Counted from the stretch's first letter, positions 1 to 9,884 are shown. The stretch: DNA of 49,640 nt from Spirochaetia bacterium (GCA_027859095.1 JAQIBN010000312.1:1-49640), one strand, 5' to 3'. Notes: generated from the letters alone by a model not told the origin. Made by a program: numbers and translations.

Positions 1-21
1 ATAAACATATATTGCATTTTG

Positions 22-348
22 TTAACCTGAAATATCTATATTTTTGCCAAGATTCGGATCTGTAAAAACACTCATTTTTTTCTTTTCATCATCTGATTTT
101 TCTTTTTCAGTATCTGATGAAGATGCTCCTGAGCTGTCATTTTCATTTTCAGCCTGAATTTTTTGTTTATCTTCATCTGTTTTAGAACCCTTAGTTACGC
201 TTTCATCCTTATGTTTCATCTCTTTAATTAGTTCATTTGCATGTGCTGCCTGCTGGGCAGTAAGACCTTCCTTAATAGCAGCCTGTTCCTTCCCAACCTG
301 ATTGATATGAGCAAATAATGTCTGAAGATCTATAGGTTGAATAGGCAT
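22..348 (-). CDS. Small hydrophilic conserved-type protein, last gene of the flagellar array
   Basis: I do not recognise a named family. The 108-residue product has a helical N-terminal half (residues 1-50, rich in Gln, Ala and Lys) and then a very acidic, Ser/Asp/Glu/Lys-rich stretch that is probably disordered. It has no signal peptide or membrane segment. Its ATG overlaps the stop codon of fapA by one base (TAATG), so it is probably translated by coupling with fapA and belongs to the same transcript. A role in flagellar assembly or regulation is suggested only by position. The gene is complete: the stop codon TAA lies at 22-24. Confidence 0.7.
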   Translation of the reverse strand: MPIQPIDLQTLFAHINQVGKEQAAIKEGLTAQQAAHANELIKEMKHKDESVTKGSKTDEDKQKIQAENENDSSGASSSDTEKEKSDDEKKKMSVFTDPNLGKNIDISG

Positions 349-2288
349 TATTTCTTTTTGGAATAATCCTCCTCAAGTTCTTCATACTTTGTAATTTTCA
401 CAAGACCATTTTCATTGATGAAAGCAACTGCGTTAAAATCGTTTTTCACTTCTAAAAAGGCATCCTTAATGTGAATTTTAACACCTGGAAAAACCTTAAA
501 AGATGATGAAATATGACCACTAACAGAAAGTGAAGCCAGATGTTCCTGAATCTCTTCAATTTCATCATTTATTTGAGTAATTTCTTTTTCTTTTTCTGAT
601 TTTTTTTCTATAAGCTGATTAAAATATTCCTTCTTCTCATCGGTCAGTTTTTTCTTAAGTTTATTTAGGTTTTTAATTGTACCCAGATCAAGATTTATAC
701 CTTCCAGCTCTTTATCAATAACTTCCTTCCCTTCATTCAGTTGAACTAATCGTTTTTTACTTTTTGGATCGAACCCAACTTCAAGAACAGTATCAGATCC
801 AGCAACAGACCCTAAAGACTTTGCATGAATTTCTTCACCAGCTCTAAGAACACCTCCAACAATAGTTGCACGTTTACCCTGACAAATAATTTTTTTATTT
901 GCCTCTACTTTACAGTTTATAATGCCATCACTGGCTACAACAATCTCTCCTGCTTCAATAATTGCATTTTCAAGGAACTTAGACCAAACTCCTTTACCAG
1001 CACGTACTAAGCCTCCATTTTTCCCGGAAATACCCTGATGAACAATAATATCACCTTCTGCATCCAGTTCAGCTCTTCCTACATTACCAAGGACTTCTAT
1101 ATTACCAGCTGCTTTAACCTTAAATCCATCCGCTACACTGCCTTTAACAAGTACAGTACCTAAAAATGTCACATTACCACCTGTCTTAAGATTAACATCT
1201 CCCGGAACCACAAATATGGGTTCTACATTCAGTTTTCCTAAAAGTGTAATTACCTGACCATTTATCGTTGCAATAGCAGTAATTCCATCATCAGAAAGTT
1301 TAACATTTTTCCCAACTTCAAAAACTATATCCTTACCATCTTTTGCTGGAAGCAGCCTGCCTGTTACAGTACGACCAGATTTTCCTTCTTCAAGGGGGAT
1401 TTTCCTGGCCAAAGCCTGTCCTTCAACAACATTCTTTATTAGGTTTTGTTCCTTAAAATCTACTTTTCCATTTTTTTCTTTTAATTTTATAGTCGATCTT
1501 TCAACATCAAAATTATATATAATCTTTGCATCATTTCCATTAACAGCTTTTGTTCCTTCTGCCACAAATATTGATTTTTCATAGACAGGCAAGTTCTCTA
1601 ATTCACGTATTTTATCTTCATCAATTCCATGAATAATATTATTATTTTTGAGTAAATTAATTATATTATCATATTCAATATCTACACCACCCCTACCTGG
1701 ACTTCGAATAGTAATAAAAGCTTTCATCTCAAAATCAGTTATTTCTACTGATACCAGAGGGTCTGAGGCAGGGTTGTAAACAAAGTCTCCGACCTTGACA
1801 GAGACACCATCTGCACTCTTTACTAATTGGGATACAAGTGAATTATCAATATCAGTTACATAGCGGGCATTTAGCAGAGCCAGAGCCTTTTTAACTGTAA
1901 CCATGGAACCTTTTCCAACAGAAGAAATAACAGTAAGAAGAGCTCCCTCTGATGTCAGTCTTACAACTGCTACACCATCTTTATCAACAGGTTTATTATC
2001 AAGTCTTGCAATCTCAAAGTCACCATCTTCCTGTTCTGATTTATCACTAACGGGTTGGACAATTGGATATGCAATTATTATACATTTACTTTTACCTAAT
2101 CCAAATGTTCCTTTTTTCCCTGGGTCTCTTATTTCATATTCAAGTTTTTTTACAGTTGAACCTAATTCTATAGCGGCCTGACGTAGAGCATCATCAAGAT
2201 CCTCACCCTCAACCTGGATCCATTTCCTCTTTCGATCTTCTTCTGCCTGAAGCCGCATATAATCCCGTATACTATCAATTTTTACCAT
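348..2288 (-). CDS. fapA: FapA family protein: Jag_N domain plus DUF342
   Basis: The 646-residue cytoplasmic protein has two parts. Residues about 20-75 look like a Jag_N domain (the GEDLDDAL, ELG and GTFGLGKSK motifs), as in the RNA-binding protein KhpB/Jag. The rest is a DUF342 (FapA) region with repetitive Gly/Val-rich segments near residues 330-510, expected to form a MinC-like beta-helix, followed by a Lys/Glu-rich coiled coil at about 515-590. FapA proteins are linked to flagellation in other bacteria, but the biochemical role is not settled. The ATG sits 8 bases behind GGAG and 14 bases after the fliA stop. A flagellar role is inferred from family and position. Confidence 0.85.
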   Translation of the reverse strand: MVKIDSIRDYMRLQAEEDRKRKWIQVEGEDLDDALRQAAIELGSTVKKLEYEIRDPGKKGTFGLGKSKCIIIAYPIVQPVSDKSEQEDGDFEIARLDNKPVDKDGVAVVRLTSEGALLTVISSVGKGSMVTVKKALALLNARYVTDIDNSLVSQLVKSADGVSVKVGDFVYNPASDPLVSVEITDFEMKAFITIRSPGRGGVDIEYDNIINLLKNNNIIHGIDEDKIRELENLPVYEKSIFVAEGTKAVNGNDAKIIYNFDVERSTIKLKEKNGKVDFKEQNLIKNVVEGQALARKIPLEEGKSGRTVTGRLLPAKDGKDIVFEVGKNVKLSDDGITAIATINGQVITLLGKLNVEPIFVVPGDVNLKTGGNVTFLGTVLVKGSVADGFKVKAAGNIEVLGNVGRAELDAEGDIIVHQGISGKNGGLVRAGKGVWSKFLENAIIEAGEIVVASDGIINCKVEANKKIICQGKRATIVGGVLRAGEEIHAKSLGSVAGSDTVLEVGFDPKSKKRLVQLNEGKEVIDKELEGINLDLGTIKNLNKLKKKLTDEKKEYFNQLIEKKSEKEKEITQINDEIEEIQEHLASLSVSGHISSSFKVFPGVKIHIKDAFLEVKNDFNAVAFINENGLVKITKYEELEEDYSKKK

Positions 2289-2302
2289 GAGGCAACTCCA
2301 CT

Positions 2303-3094
2303 TTAGAAAATACCCTTCTTTATATTTGTGAGCTTGGACCTCAAGCGCATTATGGCTTTAGTATGAAGCTGACTAATTCGGGATTCTGTCACTTCCAATA
2401 TTTTCCCAATTTCCTTTAGTGTAAGATCCTCATAATAATAGAGTACTAGCACTTTTTTTTCTTTTTCGGGTAATTCTGTTATAGCTTGTATAATTACTCT
2501 TTTTATTTCATCTTTTTCTACTATAATATCAGGATTAAGGCTCGAAGGAGATTCAATACTGTCTACAATTGAAACTTTGTCGTTATCATCACCAGTATAC
2601 CAGACATCATTCAAAGACAAGATTGATGTACCGCTTATTTTCATCATTGTTTTTTGAAATTCTTTAGTTGTCATTCTCATTTCATTAGCAAGTTCAAGAT
2701 CACTCGCAGACCTTCCCAATGAGGATTCCAAACGATGAATAGTATCCTCTATCTCTCTGGTTTTCTGCCTTACTGACCTGGGAACCCAGTCTATAGATCG
2801 GAGTTCGTCAAAGATAGCCCCTCTAATTCTGGTTACTGCATATGTTTTAAACTTAACATGTTTATCCGGATCAAATTTCTTAATTGCATCAAATAAACCA
2901 AAAACGCCAAATCCCACAAGATCATCAAATTCGACATTATGAGGCATCCCCATTGCAACCTTTCCTGCAACATATTTTACTAGAGGTGCATACTGTTTTA
3001 CAAATATATCACGTATTTTAGGATCTCTACTTTCCTTAAAGAGCGCCCAGAGTTCTTCTTCGGATTTATCCTGTAAAAGTTCATCTGCCATCAT
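2303..3094 (-). CDS. fliA: Flagellar sigma factor FliA (sigma-28)
   Basis: The 263-residue RNA polymerase sigma factor of the FliA/WhiG group directs transcription of late flagellar and motility genes. Region 2 is clear (YAPLVKYVA, then [15 protein letters not shown] and [18 protein letters not shown]), region 3 follows, and region 4 at the C-terminus has the helix-turn-helix [19 protein letters not shown]. The first ATG overlaps the upstream stop as TAATG. A second in-frame ATG one codon later has better spacing from the GGAAGGA ribosome-binding site, so the start could be at 3091. A candidate target promoter for this factor lies at 40941-40968. No FlgM-type anti-sigma factor is visible in the window. 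Confidence 0.93.
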   Translation of the reverse strand: MMADELLQDKSEEELWALFKESRDPKIRDIFVKQYAPLVKYVAGKVAMGMPHNVEFDDLVGFGVFGLFDAIKKFDPDKHVKFKTYAVTRIRGAIFDELRSIDWVPRSVRQKTREIEDTIHRLESSLGRSASDLELANEMRMTTKEFQKTMMKISGTSILSLNDVWYTGDDNDKVSIVDSIESPSSLNPDIIVEKDEIKRVIIQAITELPEKEKKVLVLYYYEDLTLKEIGKILEVTESRISQLHTKAIMRLRSKLTNIKKGIF

Positions 3095-3717
3095 TATCCT
3101 TCCTGATCCTTTTTAACCATGGTTTGAACAGCCCTTGCAACCAGCTCAGGAGACTGTTCTTCACCCATTATATCTACAGAAACAGTACCAGTACCACCGG
3201 AACCATTATCACCTGCATCATCTGTATTTTCAAATGAATTAGAAAATACTCCCATATCTGGAAGTACATCTATATTTCCGGGAACTCCATTATTTAGATC
3301 TGATTCATCAGGTTTTCCCGTTTCAACTATTTCATCAATTAAATCATCACCTGTTTTTTTGCTTTCCTCATCTATCTGAGCACCTTTTTCTTCTGAATCA
3401 GAGTTTAATAAAGTGTTTTCAGTTTCATCATCTATGGATATATCAATAGTTGATTGTCCAATAGATGAATCATCTGATTCTAAAACAATTTCAGAATCAT
3501 TTTCAAGCCGGGATGAACTAGATCTGAACTCAAACAATTCCGGTAGGTATCTCCTTAATAAAACTGAAAAACCAAAACCCATAAGACCAAATACAATGGC
3601 TCCCATAAAAGCACGGAATAACAAAACACCAGTACTAACACTTCCAATTAATCCGGGAATAAAAGAGAATAAAAATGCAAGAGTAGCACTTATTGCAATT
3701 ATTTTCCAATCTTTCAT
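3094..3717 (-). CDS. Membrane-anchored acidic protein between flhG and fliA, function unknown
   Basis: The 207-residue protein has two hydrophobic helices at about residues 5-28 and 30-54, followed by [11 protein letters not shown] long Asp/Glu/Ser-rich, probably disordered cytoplasmic-type tail follows, ending in a short helical motif ([16 protein letters not shown]). I recognise no enzymatic domain. The ATG is 9 bases behind GGAG, and the gene is preceded by a 66-base gap with a possible promoter, so it may head the group with fliA and fapA. The stop overlaps the fliA start, which implies coupling. Its position invites the idea of a membrane regulator of FliA or FlhF/FlhG, but nothing in the sequence proves that. 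Confidence 0.75.
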   Translation of the reverse strand: MKDWKIIAISATLAFLFSFIPGLIGSVSTGVLLFRAFMGAIVFGLMGFGFSVLLRRYLPELFEFRSSSSRLENDSEIVLESDDSSIGQSTIDISIDDETENTLLNSDSEEKGAQIDEESKKTGDDLIDEIVETGKPDESDLNNGVPGNIDVLPDMGVFSNSFENTDDAGDNGSGGTGTVSVDIMGEEQSPELVARAVQTMVKKDQEG

Positions 3718-3736
3718 GTTCTATAACTCCGTATAC

Positions 3737-3765
3737 AGATTACGACAATAGCCAGAAGCCGTCAA
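3737..3765 (-). promoter_or_regulatory. Candidate sigma-70 promoter ahead of the membrane protein-fliA-fapA group
   Basis: On the minus strand, TTGACG (3760-3765) and TAATCT (3737-3742) are 17 bases apart in the 66-base gap after flhG. The -35 matches 5 of 6 consensus bases; the -10 matches only 3 of 6. It could give the sigma-factor genes their own transcription. This rests on pattern alone. Confidence 0.3.
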
Positions 3766-3783
3766 GTTAAGTTTTTTCAGAAG

Positions 3784-4647
3784 CTATTTGCCTACAAGGC
3801 GATTAAGGAATCTTTTTATCCCTCCGCCTTCTTTATATTCTACTTTTTCAAGACGACTAACAATATGTTTAATGCATATGGAAGCTTTACTATCCGGGTC
3901 AACTATCAAAAAAGGTTTTTGCTTTAAGATAGCCTGAGAGACCTGCGGGTCATCATATACATAACCAAGATAATCCACCTTCAAATTTAGAAACTGACTT
4001 GCTATATTAATAACACGTTCAGAGACTCTTTTCCCTTCAGTTACACTTTTAACTCTATTTACAATCAATTTAATTCCAAGATTCATATTATCTATTTCTG
4101 TAGCAATTATCTTAATTATACCATATGCATCAGTAATTGCAGTAGGTTCCGGAGTCGTGACAATTATGGCATCATCCGCAGCTGCAATAAAATCAAGAAC
4201 ATTACTTGAAACTCCTGCACTCGTATCAATGACAATGATATCAACAGCATCCATCTGCCCAATTTCTTCAATAAAATGTTCCCTTTCATTATCTGATAAA
4301 TTTGCGATTTTGGAAAACCCTGAAGCTCCGGCAACTATTTGAATACCAAAATCTGTATTGATAATAATATCTTTCATTTTTTTCTTTTGACGGATTAAAT
4401 GATATAGGTTGTATTTGGGAATTATACCCATAGCGACATTAACATTTGCAAGTCCAAGATCTGCATCCATAACAAGGACTTTTTTACCTAGTTGTGCATA
4501 TGCAATAGCAATGTTTATAGACATATTAGTTTTTCCGACTCCACCCTTTCCACTGGATACGGCAATTACTCTGGTTTTAGTATTTTCTGAACCATTTTCA
4601 TTCCTGGATCTCATTATCTCCCGAAGCTGCTCAGCCTGATCAGTCAT
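3784..4647 (-). CDS. flhG: FlhG, MinD-type ATPase controlling flagellar number and placement
   Basis: The 287-residue ParA/MinD-family ATPase has the deviant Walker A SGKGGVGKT at residues 32-40, the switch region VLVMDADLGLANVN, and Walker B VDIIVIDTSAG. The N-terminus carries D3-Q4-A5-x-x-L8-R9, the FlhG activator motif known to stimulate the FlhF GTPase, so the FlhF-FlhG circuit looks intact. The C-terminal part (FLNRLVGK) is basic and amphipathic, like the membrane-targeting helix of MinD relatives. The start overlaps the flhF stop as ATGA. This family is also called YlxH. Confidence 0.93.
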   Translation of the reverse strand: MTDQAEQLREIMRSRNENGSENTKTRVIAVSSGKGGVGKTNMSINIAIAYAQLGKKVLVMDADLGLANVNVAMGIIPKYNLYHLIRQKKKMKDIIINTDFGIQIVAGASGFSKIANLSDNEREHFIEEIGQMDAVDIIVIDTSAGVSSNVLDFIAAADDAIIVTTPEPTAITDAYGIIKIIATEIDNMNLGIKLIVNRVKSVTEGKRVSERVINIASQFLNLKVDYLGYVYDDPQVSQAILKQKPFLIVDPDSKASICIKHIVSRLEKVEYKEGGGIKRFLNRLVGK

Positions 4648-5789
4648 GATTCACTCCCCATTATTAAATATCCTGTATTTAACCCTTCAACAGTTCGCAT
4701 TAGCCTCTTTGAGGTAACTTCTTCAATATCCTGAGGAACAATCTGTCCATCAGTAAGATATGTTAAAGATTTATTGTTTTCTGAAAGGACAGAAATTATA
4801 TTCCCTATACGCATTGTTTCATCAAGTTTTGTTAAAATAATAGATTTATAATTGAAAGGTTCAAATTGACGTAAAATTTCTTTTACATCTGATATTTTTG
4901 TTGTTGCACTCATAGCCAGATATACTTCTGAATTTGTTCCACAGGCATCCAGCATTTCACGCATCTCTGCTAGTTTCATATAATCTTTTGGACTTTTCCC
5001 AATCGTATCCACCAAAATTAAATCTGCATTTTGGAAAAGATTTATTTTTTGTTCCAATTCTTTATAACTTTCAACACAGGCAACAGGTATACCCATTATT
5101 TCACCATATGTTTCAATCTGCTTTTTTGCACCAATCCTATAATTATCGATTGTAATCATTCGAACTGATTTTGCATATTTACTCTGGGAATTAAAGCCAT
5201 GAGTTGCTGCAAGTTTTGCTATTGTAGTTGTTTTTCCTACTCCTGTAGGTCCGACTAAAATAACGACCTTAGCAGTGTTAAAACCATCAACATCATTTAT
5301 ATTAATACTTACACCTATCCATTCCGACACTTTATTTTTTACTAGAGTAAGATCTTCAAGTTCATCAATAGTTAAACTCCTTTTCAATCGATCAGAAATT
5401 GCCTGTATATACGAAAAGGAAAATTCATTTTCTGATAAAATATTTTCAATTATTTCTATAGAATTGTGTTTTTTTTCAACACCATTATTGCTGGAGTCAA
5501 AATAATCTTTTAAAGATTGTACTTCATTTAAAACATTTTGAATGGTTTTTTCATTTTTAGCACTATCTATTATCTTTGTTTTTTCAGTTTCCAGATTAAT
5601 TTTTTTTCTTTTCTGTATGTCATCAGAAAGATAGCCGCTCATTTCTATCCCTTCTTTTGTTAACATTCCAAGAACGCCACCAATACGAACAGATCTACGA
5701 GTTAATATCTTTGCCCTTTCTCCATACTTTGCATTTATCTTATCCATGGCCTCACGATCAGTTGAGGCTGTTTCTGTAAAGTATTCCAT
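4644..5789 (-). CDS. flhF: FlhF, SRP-type GTPase for flagellar placement
   Basis: The 381-residue protein has the usual order for the family: an N-terminal domain with the AMDKINAKYGERAKIL motif, a variable charged middle, an N domain, and a G domain. The G domain has P-loop GPTGVGKTT at residues 180-188, the TIDNYRIGAKKQIETYGEIMG segment (shortened here to its core), and LTKLDET for base recognition. The G3 motif reads DTIGKSP, whereas family members commonly have DTAGRS. FlhF with FlhG sets the site of basal-body assembly, which is subpolar in spirochaetes. The ATG follows GGGAG by 5 bases, and the gene lies 10 bases after flhA. Confidence 0.92.
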   Translation of the reverse strand: MEYFTETASTDREAMDKINAKYGERAKILTRRSVRIGGVLGMLTKEGIEMSGYLSDDIQKRKKINLETEKTKIIDSAKNEKTIQNVLNEVQSLKDYFDSSNNGVEKKHNSIEIIENILSENEFSFSYIQAISDRLKRSLTIDELEDLTLVKNKVSEWIGVSININDVDGFNTAKVVILVGPTGVGKTTTIAKLAATHGFNSQSKYAKSVRMITIDNYRIGAKKQIETYGEIMGIPVACVESYKELEQKINLFQNADLILVDTIGKSPKDYMKLAEMREMLDACGTNSEVYLAMSATTKISDVKEILRQFEPFNYKSIILTKLDETMRIGNIISVLSENNKSLTYLTDGQIVPQDIEEVTSKRLMRTVEGLNTGYLIMGSES

Positions 5790-5799
5790 ATATTCTCCC

Positions 5800-7908
5800 T
5801 TATCCTGCAGTACTTTCTTTCACCGGATCCAAAGAGATCTCACCAACACCCTCTGTTATTATTTCAGAAGCTATTTCCGGTACTGACAATACAATCAATT
5901 CAGGAATATCTCTAACTGTACTTCGTTTGACCAGAGCTCTCCCAGCCTCCGAACATAAAATTATAGGTAAATACCCAACTGTCTGAGCATTATGCACCGC
6001 ATTGGTCACTGCATTAATCCACTTCCTATGATCAAGAGGATCCAGGGCTGCTACAGGGCCACCTGCAGTATCAAGTCTTGATTCTATAATAATTTTCTCT
6101 AATTCAGGTACTATTGTAAGCACCCTAAGAATTTTACTCTCATCAGCGTACTGAAGACATATCTGCCTGCCAAGAGTTTGTCTTACTTTTTCTATAAGAA
6201 AACTTATTTCCTTCGAAATTACACCATAATCGGCCAAAGTTTCAAGAATAGGAATCATATTCCTTATAGAAACCTGCTCAATTAATAAACCCTGAAGAAC
6301 TTTTTGAACTTCTCCAAGTGTAAGAGCCTTTGAAACTTCATCAACAACAGCAGAATAATCTGTTTTGAGAGTGTCCAGAATTTTTTTAACTTCCTGTCTT
6401 CCAAGCATCTCGAAAGAATGTTTTTTAATCACTTCAGTCAAATGTGTTGCTATAATAGAAGGCGCATCCACAACAGTATAACCGCGTCTTTCAGCAAGTT
6501 CCCTCTGATCCTCACCTATCCATAATGCAGGAAGACCAAATGCAGGGTCTATAGTTTTTTCACCCTTTATTTCCTCAGTTACACTACCTGGGTTAATTGC
6601 AAGGTAGTGGGCAATACGAATAACTCCCTTTCCAATAGAGACACCTGTAATTTTAATATTGTATTCACTGGGCTCAAGACGCATATTATCTATAATCCTA
6701 ATACGTGGAACTACTAATCCCAGCTCCAGTGCAGACTCTCTCCTAATTCTTGTAATTCTATCAAGAAGCTCTGCACCCTGCTCTTTATCAACAAGGGGAA
6801 TTAAACCATAACCAAGTTCCAAAGATAGTGGATCCAAAGGAACCACAGGAGAAACTTCGACTGGGGCATCCTGATCAGTCTCCTCATCAATAGCAGATGT
6901 CTCGCCAATTATTGTTTTTCTTTCATTTCCTGCCAGTCTAAATGCCAGATAGGCAGTTAGAAGGCTCATAGGAATAAGGAGATACCAGGGAAACCCAGGA
7001 AGGATGCCAAGTAAAAACAGAAAGACTGCTCCAACCCAATAAACTCTGGATTGCTGAGTAAACTGTTTGGAAATTTCAACACCAAAAGTTCCATCAGAAA
7101 TGGCTCTTGTAACAATCAAACCAGTTGCAGAAGAAATTAACAATGCAGGAAACTGAGTAACCAATCCATCACCAACACTCAGCGAAACATAAGTGGCCAA
7201 AGCAACTCCTATAGGCTCACCATGAATAGTTGTTCCAACAATGATTCCACCAATAATATTAATTACAGTGATAAGAAGACCTACTTTAACATTTCCCGAT
7301 ATAAATTTGGAAGCACCATCCATAGCCCCATAAAAATCAACTTCATTCTGAAGCTCATTTTTACGGTTTGTAGCTTCCTCTTCTGTGAGAGAACCTGAAT
7401 TGTAGGCATTATCAATAGTCATTTGCTTACCTGGCAATGCATCTAAAGTAAACCTGGCAGCAACCTCAGCAACCCTTGTAGCACCTTTTGTAATTACTAT
7501 GAACTGTACAGCTATTAGAATTATAAAAATTATAAAACCTATAACTAAACCTTCTGTTCCTTCTGTACCAACTACAAAAGATGCAAAAGCTCTAACTATT
7601 TTCCCATCAAAATCTATACCCTTAGAAAGTATAAGTCTTGTGGAACTGACATTTAATGCCAGTCCAAAAACAGTGGTAATAAGTAACAATGTTGGAAATA
7701 CCGAAAAATCAAGTGGTTTTGTGGTATAAAGAACTATCAGTATCATAATAAGGCTTACCATTAAATTGATTGACATAAATAAATCAAGCAGCACTGTAGG
7801 AAGAGGAATTATTAGCATTCCAATTATAACTACAACACCTATAGCAACAAGTATATCGCTTCTATTGCCATTTGATTTTTTTGCTGTTACACCTGCAGCA
7901 TCAGACAA
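5800..7908 (-). CDS. flhA: FlhA, export gate of the flagellar type III secretion system
   Basis: The 702-residue inner-membrane protein has eight or so hydrophobic segments in residues 18-325. They include the conserved FHIPEP-family loop with ATRVAEVAARFTLDALPGKQ and the charged stretch NRKNELQNEVDFYGAMDGASKF. A soluble cytoplasmic domain of about 350 residues follows, which docks substrates and chaperones. The length is normal for FlhA. The start is TTG at 7906-7908, 5 bases behind the strong site AAGGTGGG. No in-frame ATG near the N-terminus has such a site. Confidence 0.95.
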   Translation of the reverse strand: MSDAAGVTAKKSNGNRSDILVAIGVVVIIGMLIIPLPTVLLDLFMSINLMVSLIMILIVLYTTKPLDFSVFPTLLLITTVFGLALNVSSTRLILSKGIDFDGKIVRAFASFVVGTEGTEGLVIGFIIFIILIAVQFIVITKGATRVAEVAARFTLDALPGKQMTIDNAYNSGSLTEEEATNRKNELQNEVDFYGAMDGASKFISGNVKVGLLITVINIIGGIIVGTTIHGEPIGVALATYVSLSVGDGLVTQFPALLISSATGLIVTRAISDGTFGVEISKQFTQQSRVYWVGAVFLFLLGILPGFPWYLLIPMSLLTAYLAFRLAGNERKTIIGETSAIDEETDQDAPVEVSPVVPLDPLSLELGYGLIPLVDKEQGAELLDRITRIRRESALELGLVVPRIRIIDNMRLEPSEYNIKITGVSIGKGVIRIAHYLAINPGSVTEEIKGEKTIDPAFGLPALWIGEDQRELAERRGYTVVDAPSIIATHLTEVIKKHSFEMLGRQEVKKILDTLKTDYSAVVDEVSKALTLGEVQKVLQGLLIEQVSIRNMIPILETLADYGVISKEISFLIEKVRQTLGRQICLQYADESKILRVLTIVPELEKIIIESRLDTAGGPVAALDPLDHRKWINAVTNAVHNAQTVGYLPIILCSEAGRALVKRSTVRDIPELIVLSVPEIASEIITEGVGEISLDPVKESTAG

Positions 7909-7929
7909 AATTACCCACCTTTATATAAA

Positions 7930-9087
7930 TCATGATACCTCCTGCTCTTTCTCACCCATCTGATAAACTTCAGCAAATACAATAGCCATAACCTGGTAAT
8001 ACTTTTCAGGAATAATTTCACCTATTTCTACTTCAGCAAACAGACCTCTGGCAAGAGGTTTATTTTCAATTATTGGGACATTGTTTTCCCTGGCTATACT
8101 TTTTATACGTTTGGCCATATTATCCTGACCTTTAGCAATAACTACTGGAGCAGCCATAGATTCCCGGGACCATTCCATACCTACAGCAAAATGTGTCGGA
8201 TTGGTAATAATCACATCAGCTTCCGGTACTTTCTGTAACATATTCTGAGTCATGATTTCTCTCATTCTTTCCCGAAGTCTGTTTCTAACTAAAGGGTCTC
8301 CTTCAGTAGTTTTTCTTTCTTCCTTAACTTCCTGCTTCGTCATCTTTATTGATTCAGTATGCTGTTTCCTTTGAAAAAAATAATCAGGTATTGCTAAAAC
8401 AAGCATAGCAAGAGCTGCCTCTATAAGTATTTTAAATGATATAACAGCAGTGGCCTGAAATGAATAAGCAAAACTGGAAGATAAAAAACCTATTATGTTC
8501 TCAAGTTCTTTGTTTATATTGATATACGCTATAACTCCTATGATTGCAACCTTAAACAATGATTTGCTAAGATTAAACAATGCTTCAGAAGAAAGAAACG
8601 ATTTTTTTGCAAACTTTATAAAATCCGGTTTTATCTTATTTAAATCAGGTGTAATAGGTTTTAAAGAAAATAAAAAACCAACTTGTAAAATATTTGACAA
8701 CAAGGCAGCTGAGAAAGCAACAATCATAACAGGCCCAACCAATTTTATTAAATAAGTAACAAATGCTTTTACAATCCTACCTTCTCCCAGAATATTTGAT
8801 TCTACAGATATAGAAAGGAAAAAATGTACCATTTCACTCATTTGCCTGAGCATATAGGGTCCCAAAATACCAATTACAATAATAGGAAACAATAGAACTA
8901 TTGCAGAAGAAAACTCGGAACTTTTAGCAACCTTACCTTCTTCTCTGGATTTTCGTATTTTTTGTTCTGTAGGATCTTCAGTTCTACCTTCATCCTCTGC
9001 AGCAAACCATTGTATATCCATAGAAAATGAAGACTCGGATAAAGGAATATACTCTTCAAGCCACCAGGGCCTTAGTCTTTCACTCAT
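7930..9087 (-). CDS. flhB: FlhB, export switch protein of the flagellar secretion system
   Basis: The 385-residue protein has four hydrophobic helices (roughly 62-85, 108-138, 178-200 and 212-235) and a cytoplasmic autoprotease domain with N296-P297-T298-H299, the self-cleavage site that switches export from hook/rod to filament substrates. The family signature GRTEDPTEQKIRKSREEG lies at about 34-51. About 28 residues precede it, an N-terminal extension whose start is supported by the ATGA overlap with the fliR stop. Confidence 0.95.
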   Translation of the reverse strand: MSERLRPWWLEEYIPLSESSFSMDIQWFAAEDEGRTEDPTEQKIRKSREEGKVAKSSEFSSAIVLLFPIIVIGILGPYMLRQMSEMVHFFLSISVESNILGEGRIVKAFVTYLIKLVGPVMIVAFSAALLSNILQVGFLFSLKPITPDLNKIKPDFIKFAKKSFLSSEALFNLSKSLFKVAIIGVIAYININKELENIIGFLSSSFAYSFQATAVISFKILIEAALAMLVLAIPDYFFQRKQHTESIKMTKQEVKEERKTTEGDPLVRNRLRERMREIMTQNMLQKVPEADVIITNPTHFAVGMEWSRESMAAPVVIAKGQDNMAKRIKSIARENNVPIIENKPLARGLFAEVEIGEIIPEKYYQVMAIVFAEVYQMGEKEQEVS

Positions 9088-9878
9088 ACCCTGTCTCCAG
9101 CTATATTATTAAGAAAATTCATAAGTTCAAAAAAACTAGAATCAATAACCCTGTTAAAAGCTTCAATAATAAAGGGTAATGCAAGAAAGAGCATTACAAA
9201 AGCCATAGATATTTTTATAGGAAATCCAAGCATTAGCAAATTCATCTGGGGAGCTGCTTTAGCAAGAAGCCCCATGGAAACAGAAATGAGAATCAGTACT
9301 CCAAGAATGGGAAAAGCTATAATTAGAGCCTGTTCAAAGAGAATAGTCATACTTCTTAAAATTAGTGTCAAAAGAGGTTCTCTAATAACAAGAAGATCTA
9401 CTGCTTTTATAGTTTCAAAAGATCTCAACACACCAATTAGAAATATTTTCTGGAACCCACTCACAATCACAAAAATTAACATAGCCATTAAATTTATAAA
9501 TTGCCCCATAAGCGGAATTTGTATTTGAGCCATAGGATCATAAACCATGGATGCACCAAACCCCATCTGCATAGAATAGAGCTGCCCGGACAACAAAAAT
9601 GCTGAATAAATAACCGTTAGCATAAAACCAAGAATAAGACCTATTATTATTTCTCCGACCATTAACATAGCATAGGAAAATCCTGACTGAGGTATGAAAT
9701 ACCCCTGCTCAGCAACCCATGGAAAAACAACAAACCCTGTAAACAGTGCTAAACCTACTTTTGCAATACCAGGAACGCCGGCTGATGACAAAAGAGGAGC
9801 AATAGAAATAAGCGCAAATATTCTTACAAATATTAGAATAAAAAGCTCTAAGTTTTGTAATAACACATCAGTTTCCAT
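9084..9878 (-). CDS. fliR: FliR, export gate membrane protein
   Basis: The 264-residue polytopic inner-membrane protein of the flagellar export gate (FliP5-FliQ4-FliR1 in the known structures) has hydrophobic stretches along its whole length. It also has the family-typical GLILGFMLTVIYSAFLLSGQ segment and the VYDP-x-x-QIQIP motif after FGASM. The ATG has GGATAGG upstream. The 3' end overlaps flhB by four bases, so the two products are probably made in step. The length is normal. Confidence 0.93.
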   Translation of the reverse strand: METDVLLQNLELFILIFVRIFALISIAPLLSSAGVPGIAKVGLALFTGFVVFPWVAEQGYFIPQSGFSYAMLMVGEIIIGLILGFMLTVIYSAFLLSGQLYSMQMGFGASMVYDPMAQIQIPLMGQFINLMAMLIFVIVSGFQKIFLIGVLRSFETIKAVDLLVIREPLLTLILRSMTILFEQALIIAFPILGVLILISVSMGLLAKAAPQMNLLMLGFPIKISMAFVMLFLALPFIIEAFNRVIDSSFFELMNFLNNIAGDRV

Positions 9879-9884
9879 TTAAAC

